Positions 36,032-44,890 of a stretch of 64,000 nucleotides of DNA are shown piece by piece. Origin of the DNA: Pelagihabitans pacificus (GTDB lineage: Bacteria; Bacteroidota; Bacteroidia; Flavobacteriales; Flavobacteriaceae). Position 1 is the stretch's first letter, and each line of letters opens with the position of its first letter. The notes under the pieces were generated by a model. It made no database searches. It was not told where the DNA came from and worked only from the letters and a program-made list of their open reading frames with translations. A program made the translations under genes and the position numbers. The stretch covers positions 1 through 64,000 of the forward strand of contig NZ_VIKU02000010.1 in NCBI RefSeq assembly GCF_009371985.2, in the 5' to 3' direction.

Positions 36032-37420
36032 TTATTTCCCGATGCAGAAATTGGCAAAGATATTTCCCAACAGGTCGTCAGATGAGATTTCACCGGTGAT
36101 TTCGCCAAAATGGTACAGCGCCTGCCGAATGTCGATGGCCAACAAATCCCCTGAAACTCCTTCAGCCAATCCCGATTGCACCTTTTCGACTTCTTCCACA
36201 GCCTTCAAAAGGGCATCGTAATGCCTGGCATTGGTAACGATGGTCTCGTTGTTCCGCAAAGCTCCGGTATTCACGAATTCTAGTAGCTTTTCCTGCAGGT
36301 CTTCTACCCCGGTTCCTTTCTTGGCAGCGAGTAGTAACGCATTTGGAAGTTGCTCCCGAAGGTGATTCGTTTCTTCCGACGAAAGGGCATCCATTTTATT
36401 GGCGACCACGACAAGGTGCGTTTGTGGATATTTATTCCTAATTTTTTCGATTTCTATCTTGAGGCTAGCCCCGTTTTCCTTAAATCCGGTTGCATCGATT
36501 AAATAGACGACCACCTGTGCCTTTTCAATTTTCTCAAAAGTTCTTCGGATACCCATGCCTTCGACCACATCCTCGGTATCCCTAATACCCGCGGTATCGA
36601 TGAACCGAAAGCCAATACCTCCGATACTTATTTCGTCCTCTATCGTGTCGCGGGTGGTTCCTGCTATTTCCGATACCAAGGCCCGATCTTCATTCAATAA
36701 AGCGTTTAACAAGGTTGATTTACCAACGTTGGGCTCGCCTACAATGGCAACCGGGATTCCATTTTTGATGACATTACCTACTGAAAAAGAATCGATCAAG
36801 CGTTTTAGGACATTCTGGATTTTCGTCAATAGGCTTTTGAACTGCTCTCTATCGGCAAATACTACATCCTCCTCGGAGAAATCCAGCTCCAATTCAATGA
36901 GAGAGGCGAAATTCAGTAATTCCTCGCGCAATCTTTTGATTTCATCGCTAAAACCGCCCCGCATTTGCTGCATAGCGATTTGATGGCTCGCTTCGTTGTC
37001 GGACGCTATTAGGTCGGCTACCGCCTCTGCCTGACTTAAATCCAGTTTTCCGTTCAAAAAGGCACGGAGGGTAAACTCCCCGGCATCCGCCGATCGACAG
37101 CCGTTTCTTAAAAACAACTGAATGATCTGTTGTTGAATATAGGGAGAACCGTGACAGGAAATTTCAACGACGTCCTCACCAGTATAGGAATGGGGACCCT
37201 TAAAAAGCGATACCAATACCTCGTCTACGATTCGCGCGCCATCAACGATATGGCCGAGATGAACGGTATGGCTTTTTTGCTGCGACAACCGCTTTCCCCG
37301 AACCGATCTGAAAAAGTGGGCGACCACCGCGATGACTCCCTTTCCGGAAATACGGATGACCGCAATCGCACCTGTACCGGAAGGTGTTGCTAGGGCAATA
37401 ATGGGCTCGGTTGATAGCAT
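36032..37420 (-). CDS. mnmE: tRNA uridine-5-carboxymethylaminomethyl modification GTPase MnmE
   Basis: With the start at 37418-37420 the protein has 462 residues (MLSTEPIIALATPSGTGAIAVIRISG). The N-terminal formyl-THF-binding domain is followed by helices and an inserted G domain: GEPNVGKSTLLNAL (G1), ISEIAGTTRDTIED (G2), DTAGIRDTEDVVE (G3), ANKMD (G4). The C-terminal tail is CIGK, the family signature, with the catalytic Cys. With MnmG it modifies U34 of tRNAs reading split codon boxes. A longer frame begins at 37513, but a perfect -7 box at 37437-37444 lies inside that extension, supporting the shorter start. Confidence 0.96.
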   Translation of the reverse strand: MLSTEPIIALATPSGTGAIAVIRISGKGVIAVVAHFFRSVRGKRLSQQKSHTVHLGHIVDGARIVDEVLVSLFKGPHSYTGEDVVEISCHGSPYIQQQIIQLFLRNGCRSADAGEFTLRAFLNGKLDLSQAEAVADLIASDNEASHQIAMQQMRGGFSDEIKRLREELLNFASLIELELDFSEEDVVFADREQFKSLLTKIQNVLKRLIDSFSVGNVIKNGIPVAIVGEPNVGKSTLLNALLNEDRALVSEIAGTTRDTIEDEISIGGIGFRFIDTAGIRDTEDVVEGMGIRRTFEKIEKAQVVVYLIDATGFKENGASLKIEIEKIRNKYPQTHLVVVANKMDALSSEETNHLREQLPNALLLAAKKGTGVEDLQEKLLEFVNTGALRNNETIVTNARHYDALLKAVEEVEKVQSGLAEGVSGDLLAIDIRQALYHFGEITGEISSDDLLGNIFANFCIGK

Positions 37421-37436
37421 ACGGTCGATTTTCCTG

Positions 37437-37444
37437 CAAAAATA
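37437..37444 (-). promoter_or_regulatory. -7 promoter box for mnmE
   Basis: Minus-strand TATTTTTG followed by C, an exact TAnnTTTG match 17 bases before the ATG at 37420. It decides the mnmE start. Confidence 0.55.
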
Positions 37445-37549
37445 GTCAAAAGCGAGCAATAGGCGAGGCGAACCAACTTCGACCCCAAACCCACAAAATC
37501 GGTATAATTTCATATATTGGATGTCCTAATAGCCCAGTAGCAGGAAACT

Positions 37550-37996
37550 ATGAAAAACATAATATATACTATCGCAACACTATTGCTCTTTAGCTTCATG
37601 GGGTATGCTCAAGAAGTTGAATCTGCCAAAAATCCAGTTGAAGTCGCCAAAGAGGAGCAAGAAAAACAGGAAAAAGAACTCAAGGAGGCAAAAAAGAAGC
37701 AAAAGGAAATCGAAAAAAACGAAAAAGAACTTAAAAAGGCTGAAAAAGCACAAAAGAAAGCCGAAAAGGAAGCGAAAAAGAGTGCGAAACTAGCCAAATC
37801 GATTGCCTCAAAAAGAAAAGCAATTGATAAAGGAGAGGCTAAAATCTTAAAATTGCAAAATAAGTTGAGCAAAGGCAAGAGCAAGGGAAAGCTCTCTCCA
37901 GTCGATGAAATGGAACTGAATAACAAAATCAATAAATTGAAACTGGATATTGTTAAGGAGAAGGAGAAACTGGCTAAGCTGGAACGAAGACAATAA
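37550..37996 (+). CDS. Secreted Lys/Glu-rich coiled-coil protein
   Basis: 148 residues: signal peptide to about residue 20 (FSFMGYAQ), then an almost uninterrupted charged helix of Lys/Glu/Ala heptads (EKQEKELKEAKKKQKEIEK and so on) to about 115, and a second helical part with KLSPVDEMELNN. Predicted periplasmic or surface coiled coil. I know similar small proteins in Flavobacteriaceae without a defined function. It stands alone, in the opposite direction to mnmE, with 76 bases to the next gene. Confidence 0.8.
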   Translation: MKNIIYTIATLLLFSFMGYAQEVESAKNPVEVAKEEQEKQEKELKEAKKKQKEIEKNEKELKKAEKAQKKAEKEAKKSAKLAKSIASKRKAIDKGEAKILKLQNKLSKGKSKGKLSPVDEMELNNKINKLKLDIVKEKEKLAKLERRQ

Positions 37997-38019
37997 GTAG
38001 TACTCCATTTTTTGTAACA

Positions 38020-38059
38020 TTTCGGGGCAAATCACGTCGTATAGGTAGTAACCCCGAAA
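38020..38059. repeat. Inverted repeat TTTCGGGG/CCCCGAAA
   Basis: Perfect 8-bp arms at 38020-38027 and 38052-38059 with a 24-base loop, just ahead of the DUF4870 gene start at 38073. Could be a weak terminator of the upstream gene or a regulator site. Confidence 0.4.
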
Positions 38060-38072
38060 AATTAACAGAAAA

Positions 38073-38444
38073 ATGGAACTCATCAATCAAAAAACAAACA
38101 CTGCGCTCAGAACCGATAACCAATTATTGGTCATCGCGCATCTCTCACAATTATTAACGTATGTCACAGGATTTGGCGGACTCATCGTACCGCTGTTTAT
38201 CTGGTTGACCTCAAAAGACTCCGTGGCTGGAATGGATGAACATGGAAAGGCTATTGTAAACTTTCAGCTGAGCATGCTATTGTTCACCATTTTGAGCATA
38301 CCGGCCATCCTATTGTTCGGCCTGGGAATTTTAAGCTTGATTTTTATCGGTATCATCGTCTTTATACTTCCAATCGTAAATGCCGTAAAAGCAGGTAATG
38401 GTGAACGTCCGAGTTACTTCATGACAATTCGTTTTGTTTCATAA
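38073..38444 (+). CDS. DUF4870 family membrane protein
   Basis: 123 residues with three hydrophobic segments: LSQLLTYVTGFGGLIVPLFIW, FQLSMLLFTILSIPAILLFG and LSLIFIGIIVFILPIVNAVKA. The order LVIAHLSQ..., DEHGKAIVNFQLS and the closing VKAGNGERPSY identify the DUF4870 (Tic20-like) family. Function is unknown; it is a small inner-membrane protein common in Bacteroidota. A strong terminator follows. Confidence 0.87.
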   Translation: MELINQKTNTALRTDNQLLVIAHLSQLLTYVTGFGGLIVPLFIWLTSKDSVAGMDEHGKAIVNFQLSMLLFTILSIPAILLFGLGILSLIFIGIIVFILPIVNAVKAGNGERPSYFMTIRFVS

Positions 38445-38470
38445 CCTATCTATCGCTTAACAAAAAATTA

Positions 38471-38503
38471 AAATGGGCCCAACACTGTTGGGCCCATTTG
38501 TTT
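38471..38503. terminator. Strong intrinsic terminator
   Basis: A perfect 13-bp stem, AAATGGGCCCAAC (38471-38483) and its complement (38487-38499), with a three-base loop ACT; A-rich before and TTGTTT after. It ends the DUF4870 gene and probably also the convergent lipoprotein gene. Confidence 0.93.
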
Positions 38504-38526
38504 AACTGGTTCTTACTATGAGTGTC

Positions 38527-39615
38527 CTAGTCCTGACAGACTACTGCATGGGCGATTACATAAATTTCGCCTGATAGGTCATCGGCAATACTATATTGCC
38601 CAGGAGCCACGGTGAGCTTTCCTTTTTTATCGGTTGGGAACATTTCCGTACCTGCGTACGTATGTGTTTCCTCAACATCATAAGCGGCATCGATGTTATA
38701 GACCACATCGACTTCACCGTTTGCATAGCTAACATCCACAGTTCCTACCAGTTCCCCTTTGTTGGTATCACATTGTCCGGCGCCTGCATACACTTCGTAT
38801 GTATAATCTCCTTCCGCCAATGGGCCTATGGTCCATCCCCAACGGTTAAAACCGTTTCCTATAAAGCAGGTTTGGCCATCGTTTCCTCTAGCGAAGGCGG
38901 TTTCGCAACCAGCTCCGGTTTCGCATTTCGTAGTAAAGTTAAAATCCAAGATGTGGGATTTACCGGTTTCATTGTGAATGGCAAAAGCCCATCCGCTGAC
39001 CCCAAAGTCGTCACCTACATCAAACAAGGCACCTCCAGGACCAACTTGAAAGGCGTAAAGCTGATCTGCCGGTCTGTGGGTAATAGTATAAGCCCCGTCC
39101 CGTTCTCCACATCCGGAGGCGGTCATACTGCTTCGTAATTCGTCTACTATATAATAGTTCAACAATTCGGCAATGACCTCCGAACAGCTAAGGAATTCAA
39201 TTTCATCCTTAAAGAGTCCGCCACCGGCGTTCCACTCTTCTAGATTCTTTTTATCCTTTAACCAAAGGTCGATGTTTGCCACGCAGCCGTTGAGCTCTGT
39301 ATCACCCTTGATGTTAATGGTGCCATCATCATATTCGGTGTAGGTCATTTGGTATTCATCACTCACCGAAAAAAGCCCTTCCGGCCCACCTTCACCTTCT
39401 TTAGGCCACCAAAAACTGGATGCAGCATAGTCGCTATAGCCACACCGGTCGGCGTTGATCACTAGACACTCTTTGAGAATTTCAGGACCTTTGGTTTTGT
39501 TTTTCTTTGCCTTCCCGGCTACGGCTTCGATCGACTCTTGTTCGCTGATTTTTTCCACCTCGCAAGAGAAAAATAGTAGACTAGTTACTAGCACTAGTTT
39601 GGTAATGTTTTTCAT
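38527..39615 (-). CDS. Lipoprotein of unknown function
   Basis: 362 residues with lipoprotein signal peptide ending LLFFSC (Cys about 18). The mature part has many cysteines and glycine-aromatic stretches (DRCGYSDYAASSFWWPKEGEGG, GNGFNRWGWTIGPLAEGDYTYEVYAGAGQCD), consistent with a disulphide-stabilised beta-rich extracellular protein. I do not recognise a family. The C-terminal half (about 205-360) repeats a pattern of short strands as in carbohydrate- or surface-exposed modules. It is monocistronic, converging on the terminator it shares with DUF4870. Confidence 0.8.
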   Translation of the reverse strand: MKNITKLVLVTSLLFFSCEVEKISEQESIEAVAGKAKKNKTKGPEILKECLVINADRCGYSDYAASSFWWPKEGEGGPEGLFSVSDEYQMTYTEYDDGTINIKGDTELNGCVANIDLWLKDKKNLEEWNAGGGLFKDEIEFLSCSEVIAELLNYYIVDELRSSMTASGCGERDGAYTITHRPADQLYAFQVGPGGALFDVGDDFGVSGWAFAIHNETGKSHILDFNFTTKCETGAGCETAFARGNDGQTCFIGNGFNRWGWTIGPLAEGDYTYEVYAGAGQCDTNKGELVGTVDVSYANGEVDVVYNIDAAYDVEETHTYAGTEMFPTDKKGKLTVAPGQYSIADDLSGEIYVIAHAVVCQD

Positions 39616-39963
39616 AATTACAATTATTTAATGGTTATAGGGGAATGGTATAGTAAATATATGAAAAACAATGAGTTACAGTATCAAATATCGATGAATC
39701 ACAGGATTTTCGGGCATAGGAATCTTTTTCTGAAGAGAAGACACCATCTATTGGACAGGGGGCGTCATAAGTACAACCGAAGTGTGTAAGACTTATCTGG
39801 CAGCGTATAAAAAAGGTAGATTCTAAAAGTTTATCAAAAATCGGAACTGGAAATTTACGTTCAGTACAATAGTGTAGAAACGAGTTAATTCTTATAAGAC
39901 AAATCGATCCAAACCGACAAAAATGGTAATTTCTTGAGTGTCGCCCTTTCGTCGGGATAAATA
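39616..39963. other. Intergenic region without recognised content
   Basis: About 350 AT-rich bases between the start of the unknown lipoprotein gene and the end of dnaN. No -7 box, terminator, RNA gene or protein-like reading frame was seen. Confidence 0.5.
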
Positions 39964-41082
39964 CTAATTATTCAACATTACCGGCATGACCAGCATGGTC
40001 ACGTGTTCCCCTTCATCAAGTCCGTCAATAGGGGTAAGGATTCCGGCCCGATTGGGCAGGCTCATTTCCAGGGAAACCTCGTCAGAATTAAGGTTGGTCA
40101 ACATTTCCGTCAAAAAGCGGGAGTTGAAACCGATTTGCATGTCATCCCCTAAATACGAGCAAGTCAAGCGTTCTTCGGCCTTGTTGCTGTAATCGATATC
40201 CTCGGCGGAAATATTCAGCTCCGCCCCTGCGATTTTAAGCCGTATCTGGTGGGTGGTCTTGTTGGAGAAAATGGAAACCCTTCTAACAGAGCTCAAAAAC
40301 TGATTTCTGGAAATCGTTAGTTTGTTCGGGTTTTCCTTCGGGATCACCGCTTCGTAGTTGGGATACTTGCCATCGATCAAGCGACAGATGAGCTCGGTGT
40401 CGTCGAAAGTAAACTTGGCGTTGCTATCGTTGTACTCGATCGTAACTTCCGATTCACTACCCGCAAGAATTCCCTTTAAAAGCGTCAGTGGTTTTTTGGG
40501 CATGATGAATTCTGCTACTTGAGAGGCACTCACATCGTTTCGTTGGTATTTTACAAGTTTATGTGCATCGGTCGCCACAAAGGTTAGACTCTCTGGTGAG
40601 AATTGAAAGAACACCCCGCTCATTACGGGTCGCAAGTCATCGTTACCAGCTGCAAAAATAGTCTTGTTGATTGCGGTAGCCAAAATATCCCCTAATACGA
40701 TAGTGGAACTGGGATTAGCCAATTCCACTGCCTTTGGAAATTCGGCCCCGTCGGCATAGGCCAAGGCGTATTTACCGTGGTTCGAGCTTATTTCGACCGT
40801 ATTGTTGTCTTCAACCACGAAGGTCAAGGGTTGTTCAGGGAAGGTTTTCAAGGTCTCCAAAAGCAGTCTTGCGGGTACGGCAATGACACCTTCATTGTCC
40901 GAATCGACATTTAGTACAGAACTAATAGTAGTTTCCAGATCGGAAGCCGAAACCGTTAACTTGTTTTTGTTTAAATCGAATAAAAAATTATCCAAAATGG
41001 GGAGGGTGTTGCTGTTGTTAATGACACCGCCCAAAACCTGAAGCTGTTTTAAAAGATAGGTGCTGGATACTATAAATTTCAT
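39964..41082 (-). CDS. dnaN: DNA polymerase III beta subunit (sliding clamp)
   Basis: 372 residues, the normal clamp length, with three repeated domains. The N-terminus MKFIVSSTYLLKQLQVLGGVI, the centre RPVMSGVFFQF and FVATDAHKLVKYQR, and the C-terminus ending VMLVMPVMLNN-like (HVTMLVMPVMLNN) are typical. It forms a homodimeric ring that tethers polymerase to DNA. The gene is not next to dnaA here but beside gldG, as in other Flavobacteriaceae. A perfect -7 box lies 88 bases upstream. Confidence 0.97.
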   Translation of the reverse strand: MKFIVSSTYLLKQLQVLGGVINNSNTLPILDNFLFDLNKNKLTVSASDLETTISSVLNVDSDNEGVIAVPARLLLETLKTFPEQPLTFVVEDNNTVEISSNHGKYALAYADGAEFPKAVELANPSSTIVLGDILATAINKTIFAAGNDDLRPVMSGVFFQFSPESLTFVATDAHKLVKYQRNDVSASQVAEFIMPKKPLTLLKGILAGSESEVTIEYNDSNAKFTFDDTELICRLIDGKYPNYEAVIPKENPNKLTISRNQFLSSVRRVSIFSNKTTHQIRLKIAGAELNISAEDIDYSNKAEERLTCSYLGDDMQIGFNSRFLTEMLTNLNSDEVSLEMSLPNRAGILTPIDGLDEGEHVTMLVMPVMLNN

Positions 41083-41169
41083 TTGCCAGTTGTTTATTTC
41101 AAGTTGCGGTCTATCGAGTCAAATAAAATCGTTCCGAAAAAGAGCGATTCTTCAAAAAATCAAGACAAA

Positions 41170-41177
41170 CAAAGATA
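41170..41177 (-). promoter_or_regulatory. -7 promoter box upstream of dnaN
   Basis: Minus-strand TATCTTTG, an exact TAnnTTTG match; TTTG 24 bases further upstream (41202-41205) is a possible but distant -33. It gives dnaN a leader of about 80 bases and independence from gldG. Confidence 0.5.
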
Positions 41178-41216
41178 TTTTAATTGTGGTTTTTACCGAA
41201 ACAAACTTATTAACAT

Positions 41217-42881
41217 CTACATACCGTATTTCCGTTTTCTCCAATAGTTGAAACCCAGACCGAAAATGAGGGTCAAGACCACTGGTAGTACGATGTTTAG
41301 TAGCTGCCATTTGGTTTTTTCGGCTGCGATTTTATTACTGTCCAGAAAAGGAATGCTGACTTTCTTGTTACGAATGTTTATAAGTCCATTATCGTCCAGC
41401 ATATAATTGATGGCGTTCACCAAAAATTCCTTGTTACCGTAATAATTGCTCGTCCATTTATCATATCCCAGCTCTAAGGGTCTACCGTTGCGAACTTGAT
41501 TTTTGATGACATCCCCATCGGAAATGACCAACATTTTATTTGCGGGCCCTTTTTCCAAATCTTTAGACAGTTTTACGGGTTTGACCCGATTGCGAAAGGC
41601 CGAATTGAAATCCCCTTCGATTAAAACCGCCATAGGCTGGTTGCCATTGTTGAACAATTCTTTTTGAGGTGGTTGGTTGATCATGTCCAGACTAATCTGT
41701 CTTGGTGCATTATCTGTTTTCGACAGGGGAGAACTCTGTAGTAATACGGTTTTTGAATAGGCATTGGACAAGGTATCGATAGAGCCCGAAAACTGAAATC
41801 GTATCGCTTCCAAATTGTTGTTGATGGGGTGGTCGTCCCCGGATCGCACCATGGGATTGTACAGCCAAGGTACCGGTTCGTATTGTGAGGCATTGCCTTC
41901 CCCCGTGGCCAATACGATTTGCGTAAAATACATATCATTGATGAGGTCGGGGTTCAAACGAACACCATATTGAAAAAAGAAATCCTTTAAGTTCAAATTT
42001 CTCGGCAGGGCGAGCGCAGTTCCGTTCTCATTGAACAGGCTGTCGATTTCCATATTGACCTGGTCAATGAGCCAAACCGACTTCCCACCGTGCATGATAA
42101 ACTGGTCCAGGACGTATTTTTCCCCATCGGTAAAGACTTCTGTCGGTTTGGCGATCAAGGCCAGGTCGTAGCCGTTTAGCTGGTCCAGCGTCTTTTGCGG
42201 ACTGCTTTGCACCGAATCCAAGGTAATCGCACCGATATTGTAATAGTCCCGAATGGTCGTAAGGAAATCAGCCAGGTAGATATCGTCTAATTCCCCGTTG
42301 CCTTTGATGACGGCAATTCGTTTCTTTTCTTTTATAGCGCTTTTGGTAAAGGCGTCGGCGAAGGCGTACTCGAGGTGTTGTACGGAATTGTTTACCCGTT
42401 CTTCGGTGGTTTCCCCTTGTTTGTTCTTGAGCAAAGGAACCTTGATAGTGGTATTATTGTAATTCACCATGGCCCAAGGGAAGATGATTTCCTGGGAGAT
42501 CTTGCTGTTATCGTTAACCGTTACCCTAGTGGGGGTCAGCCCTAGGCTTTGCAGTTCTACGATGGTGCCGTCGATTTGTTCGACACCTTCCAAAGGGTCG
42601 ACAAAGCTATATTTAATGTTGTTGTTTTCGGAAGCGAATTCTTCTAGAATCTGTCGTACCTCATTCTTTAGTTTGATGAATTCGGGCGGTAGGTTTCCCT
42701 CTAACAGTACATCGACAATCACCGGGCTCTCAAAAGAGGCTACTGAATTGACCGCAGGTTTTGAAAGGGTATAGCGACCATCTTCGGTCAAATCAAAACG
42801 GGTATATAGAAAATTAGCCACTAGATTGACGATGATCAATATGACGAGGGCTTTTAAAAAGGTCAGGAGTTTATGCTTCAT
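41217..42881 (-). CDS. gldG: Gliding motility ABC transporter component GldG
   Basis: 554 residues with one N-terminal (about 10-28) and one C-terminal (about 527-547) transmembrane helix around a large periplasmic domain. NFLYTRFDLTEDGRYTLSKPAVN and FVDPLEGVEQ are typical of the GldG/ABC_transp_aux family. It works with GldF and the ATPase GldA (not in this window), which are needed for gliding in Flavobacterium johnsoniae. Its ATG overlaps the gldF stop by four bases (42878-42881). Confidence 0.94.
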   Translation of the reverse strand: MKHKLLTFLKALVILIIVNLVANFLYTRFDLTEDGRYTLSKPAVNSVASFESPVIVDVLLEGNLPPEFIKLKNEVRQILEEFASENNNIKYSFVDPLEGVEQIDGTIVELQSLGLTPTRVTVNDNSKISQEIIFPWAMVNYNNTTIKVPLLKNKQGETTEERVNNSVQHLEYAFADAFTKSAIKEKKRIAVIKGNGELDDIYLADFLTTIRDYYNIGAITLDSVQSSPQKTLDQLNGYDLALIAKPTEVFTDGEKYVLDQFIMHGGKSVWLIDQVNMEIDSLFNENGTALALPRNLNLKDFFFQYGVRLNPDLINDMYFTQIVLATGEGNASQYEPVPWLYNPMVRSGDDHPINNNLEAIRFQFSGSIDTLSNAYSKTVLLQSSPLSKTDNAPRQISLDMINQPPQKELFNNGNQPMAVLIEGDFNSAFRNRVKPVKLSKDLEKGPANKMLVISDGDVIKNQVRNGRPLELGYDKWTSNYYGNKEFLVNAINYMLDDNGLINIRNKKVSIPFLDSNKIAAEKTKWQLLNIVLPVVLTLIFGLGFNYWRKRKYGM

Positions 42882-43612
42882 CGCCGGTTCGTATTTTTCA
42901 GTTGAACAACGGTTAAAAAGAGAAAGAACCCTGCCAGCGAAATGAAATAAATAAGGTCTCTTGTATCCAACACCCCACGCGCGATATTGTCAAAATGCGC
43001 ACGCATACCCAGATTTTCGATAAAAACCGATGTTTCACCTTCACTTACAAGGGAAGACAGTCCTTCAAAACCATAGTAAAGGGCCAAACATAACAGAATT
43101 GCCAGCACAAAGGCGACAATTTGATTTTCGGAAAGGGTAGATGCGAACACTCCTATGGCGGTGTAGCAGGCAACCAAAAAAATGGTGCCAAAGTAGGAAC
43201 CTATCACCAGCCCCATGTCCAAATTACCTACGGTTGTACCCAAGTTCGAAACGCTATACACATACAACAGCGTTGGTGCGAGCGCGATCAAGGCCAAAAC
43301 GAAGGTGCCCAGAAACTTTCCCAAAACAGTCTGCCAAAGGCCTATGGGCTTGCTAAACAACAATTCCAAGGTACCTAGTTTTTTCTCCTCTGAAAAACTC
43401 TTCATCGTTATCGCCGGTATCAAAAACAGGAAGACCCATGGTGCCAGTAAGAAGAAGTTGCCCAAATCGGCGAAACCATAGTCGAATATATTGAAAGGCC
43501 CTCGAAAGACCCAAAGGAACAATCCGTTAAGTGTTAAAAACAGGGCAATGACCAAATAGCCGATGGGCGAAGTAAAGAACGATTGTATCTCCCGTTTAAA
43601 TATGGCCAACAT
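42878..43612 (-). CDS. gldF: Gliding motility ABC transporter permease GldF
   Basis: 244 residues with six hydrophobic segments. The start MLAIFKREIQSFFTSPIGYLVIALF and the block SFSEEKKLGTLELLFSKPIGLWQTVLGKF are characteristic of ABC-2 type permeases of the GldF group. It forms the membrane part of the GldAFG complex. Translationally coupled to gldG by a four-base overlap. Confidence 0.94.
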   Translation of the reverse strand: MLAIFKREIQSFFTSPIGYLVIALFLTLNGLFLWVFRGPFNIFDYGFADLGNFFLLAPWVFLFLIPAITMKSFSEEKKLGTLELLFSKPIGLWQTVLGKFLGTFVLALIALAPTLLYVYSVSNLGTTVGNLDMGLVIGSYFGTIFLVACYTAIGVFASTLSENQIVAFVLAILLCLALYYGFEGLSSLVSEGETSVFIENLGMRAHFDNIARGVLDTRDLIYFISLAGFFLFLTVVQLKNTNRR

Positions 43613-43620
43613 GCATCAAT

Positions 43621-43917
43621 TTAGTTTAAGGTTACTATTTTGTTCACACTCCAGGCTTCGGGGCGTTCGGCAAACAACAGCTTGGTCTTGCCCCATACCG
43701 ATTTGAAAAGAGACGACTTTCGATAGTTCTCCAAACATCCCTCATTTTCCCAATAGCTATAGGTAAAGAATACTGAAGGATTCTTGGTGTCTTGATAGAG
43801 TTCCAGCAACTCGCATCCCTCAAAACCCCGTATGTCATATTTATGTGTCTCGAACAGTTGGCCAAAACTAGCGATATTTTCCTTTTTGAAGGTCATTTTT
43901 ACGATTCGTACCAGCAT
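43621..43917 (-). CDS. ABM-like ferredoxin-fold small protein
   Basis: 98 residues matching the antibiotic biosynthesis monooxygenase fold: MLVRIVKMTFKKENIASFGQLF, RGFEGCELLELYQDTKNPSVFFTYSYWENEG and YRKSSLFKSVWGKTKLLF. Members are dimeric and range from haem-degrading enzymes to unknown roles. Its ATG follows the SAM hydrolase stop directly (TAAATG), so it is co-translated with that gene, and it is 8 bases from gldF. This neighbourhood is conserved among Flavobacteriaceae as far as I recall. Role unknown. Confidence 0.83.
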   Translation of the reverse strand: MLVRIVKMTFKKENIASFGQLFETHKYDIRGFEGCELLELYQDTKNPSVFFTYSYWENEGCLENYRKSSLFKSVWGKTKLLFAERPEAWSVNKIVTLN

Positions 43918-44748
43918 TTAAAGAAAGTTTATGGTAACCATATCCCGATAGTCTAGTCCCAATAAGGTAGAAGCGCCACCTACCGTGTTCAAATCGCTTT
44001 TATAAATGGCCAGTTCTATATAGTTCGATGAATTAAAAAGTGCCAAAAGGTCCCCGGCACCCCGTCGGTTGTTCCTATCGAGGTTAAAATTGATAATATC
44101 GCTATATCGATGATAGATCTTTTTTATTTTAGTGGTACGTGCGTTCAGCTCGAAATCCCTTCCTTTTCTGTAGGCATCGAAAAAATTCTTGTGAATATTC
44201 GTGACCACATTGCCGTAGTTATCGATATAGACCACGCTTCCGACGATTTTGTTACCGTTATCGGTGACCGTAGGGGTGTACTCTTTTAGCTGCTTAAGCT
44301 CATTGAATACTTTGCCCACTACTTCCAAAGTGCCACCGCGGGCCAAATGACAGGCCACTTTCACAAAAACATCCATAACGGGAAATGAACCGTGCTCTGG
44401 ATTGGGAATATTGATATGCACCACCTTTTCAGGATTGACTTCTGACGTAATGAGCCCAATAACCCCTGTATTGGCGGTGATGAAGTAGTGGCCGTCGACC
44501 AGAACGGCTATATGCTGGTTTTCCGGAGTAGGTTCGGCATCGACCCCAACAATGTGAATGGTACCCTCGGGAAAGTTTTGGTAGGCGTTTTTGAGGATGT
44601 AGGCGCATTCATGAATGTTGAACGGACTTATACCATGTGAAATATCAACAATCTTGGCGTCGGCTAGCTCTTTGTAAATACTCCCTTTTAAAGCACCTAC
44701 GAAATGGTCTTTCAGCCCAAAATCTGTAGTTAACGTAATGATTGCCAT
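43918..44748 (-). CDS. S-adenosyl-L-methionine hydrolase (adenosine-forming), DUF62 family
   Basis: 276 residues. TLTTDFGLKDHFVGALKGSIY at the N-terminus, the DISHGISPFNIHECAYIL segment and GSVVYIDNYGNVVTNI in the middle identify the SAM hydroxide adenosyltransferase family, trimeric relatives of fluorinase that cleave SAM to adenosine and methionine. The catalytic Asp is in TTDFG. First gene of the operon leading to gldFG; divergent from phoH with a 142-base gap. Confidence 0.92.
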   Translation of the reverse strand: MAIITLTTDFGLKDHFVGALKGSIYKELADAKIVDISHGISPFNIHECAYILKNAYQNFPEGTIHIVGVDAEPTPENQHIAVLVDGHYFITANTGVIGLITSEVNPEKVVHINIPNPEHGSFPVMDVFVKVACHLARGGTLEVVGKVFNELKQLKEYTPTVTDNGNKIVGSVVYIDNYGNVVTNIHKNFFDAYRKGRDFELNARTTKIKKIYHRYSDIINFNLDRNNRRGAGDLLALFNSSNYIELAIYKSDLNTVGGASTLLGLDYRDMVTINFL

Positions 44749-44890
44749 GCAGCAATGTTGATATGTTTTTGGAATACCGAACTAATTTTTTACTTATGTT
44801 TGTCCGGTATAATCAATGGTAAAATTATAACAAAAAAACAGCCTTCTAAAATTTATCTTTTTGCCTCAACCCTAAAAACAACTATATTTT

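Noticed and set aside
37421-37513. Longer N-terminus for MnmE
   Set aside because: The extension contains the -7 box at 37437-37444 and is unlike the family N-terminus, which begins at the ATG at 37420.
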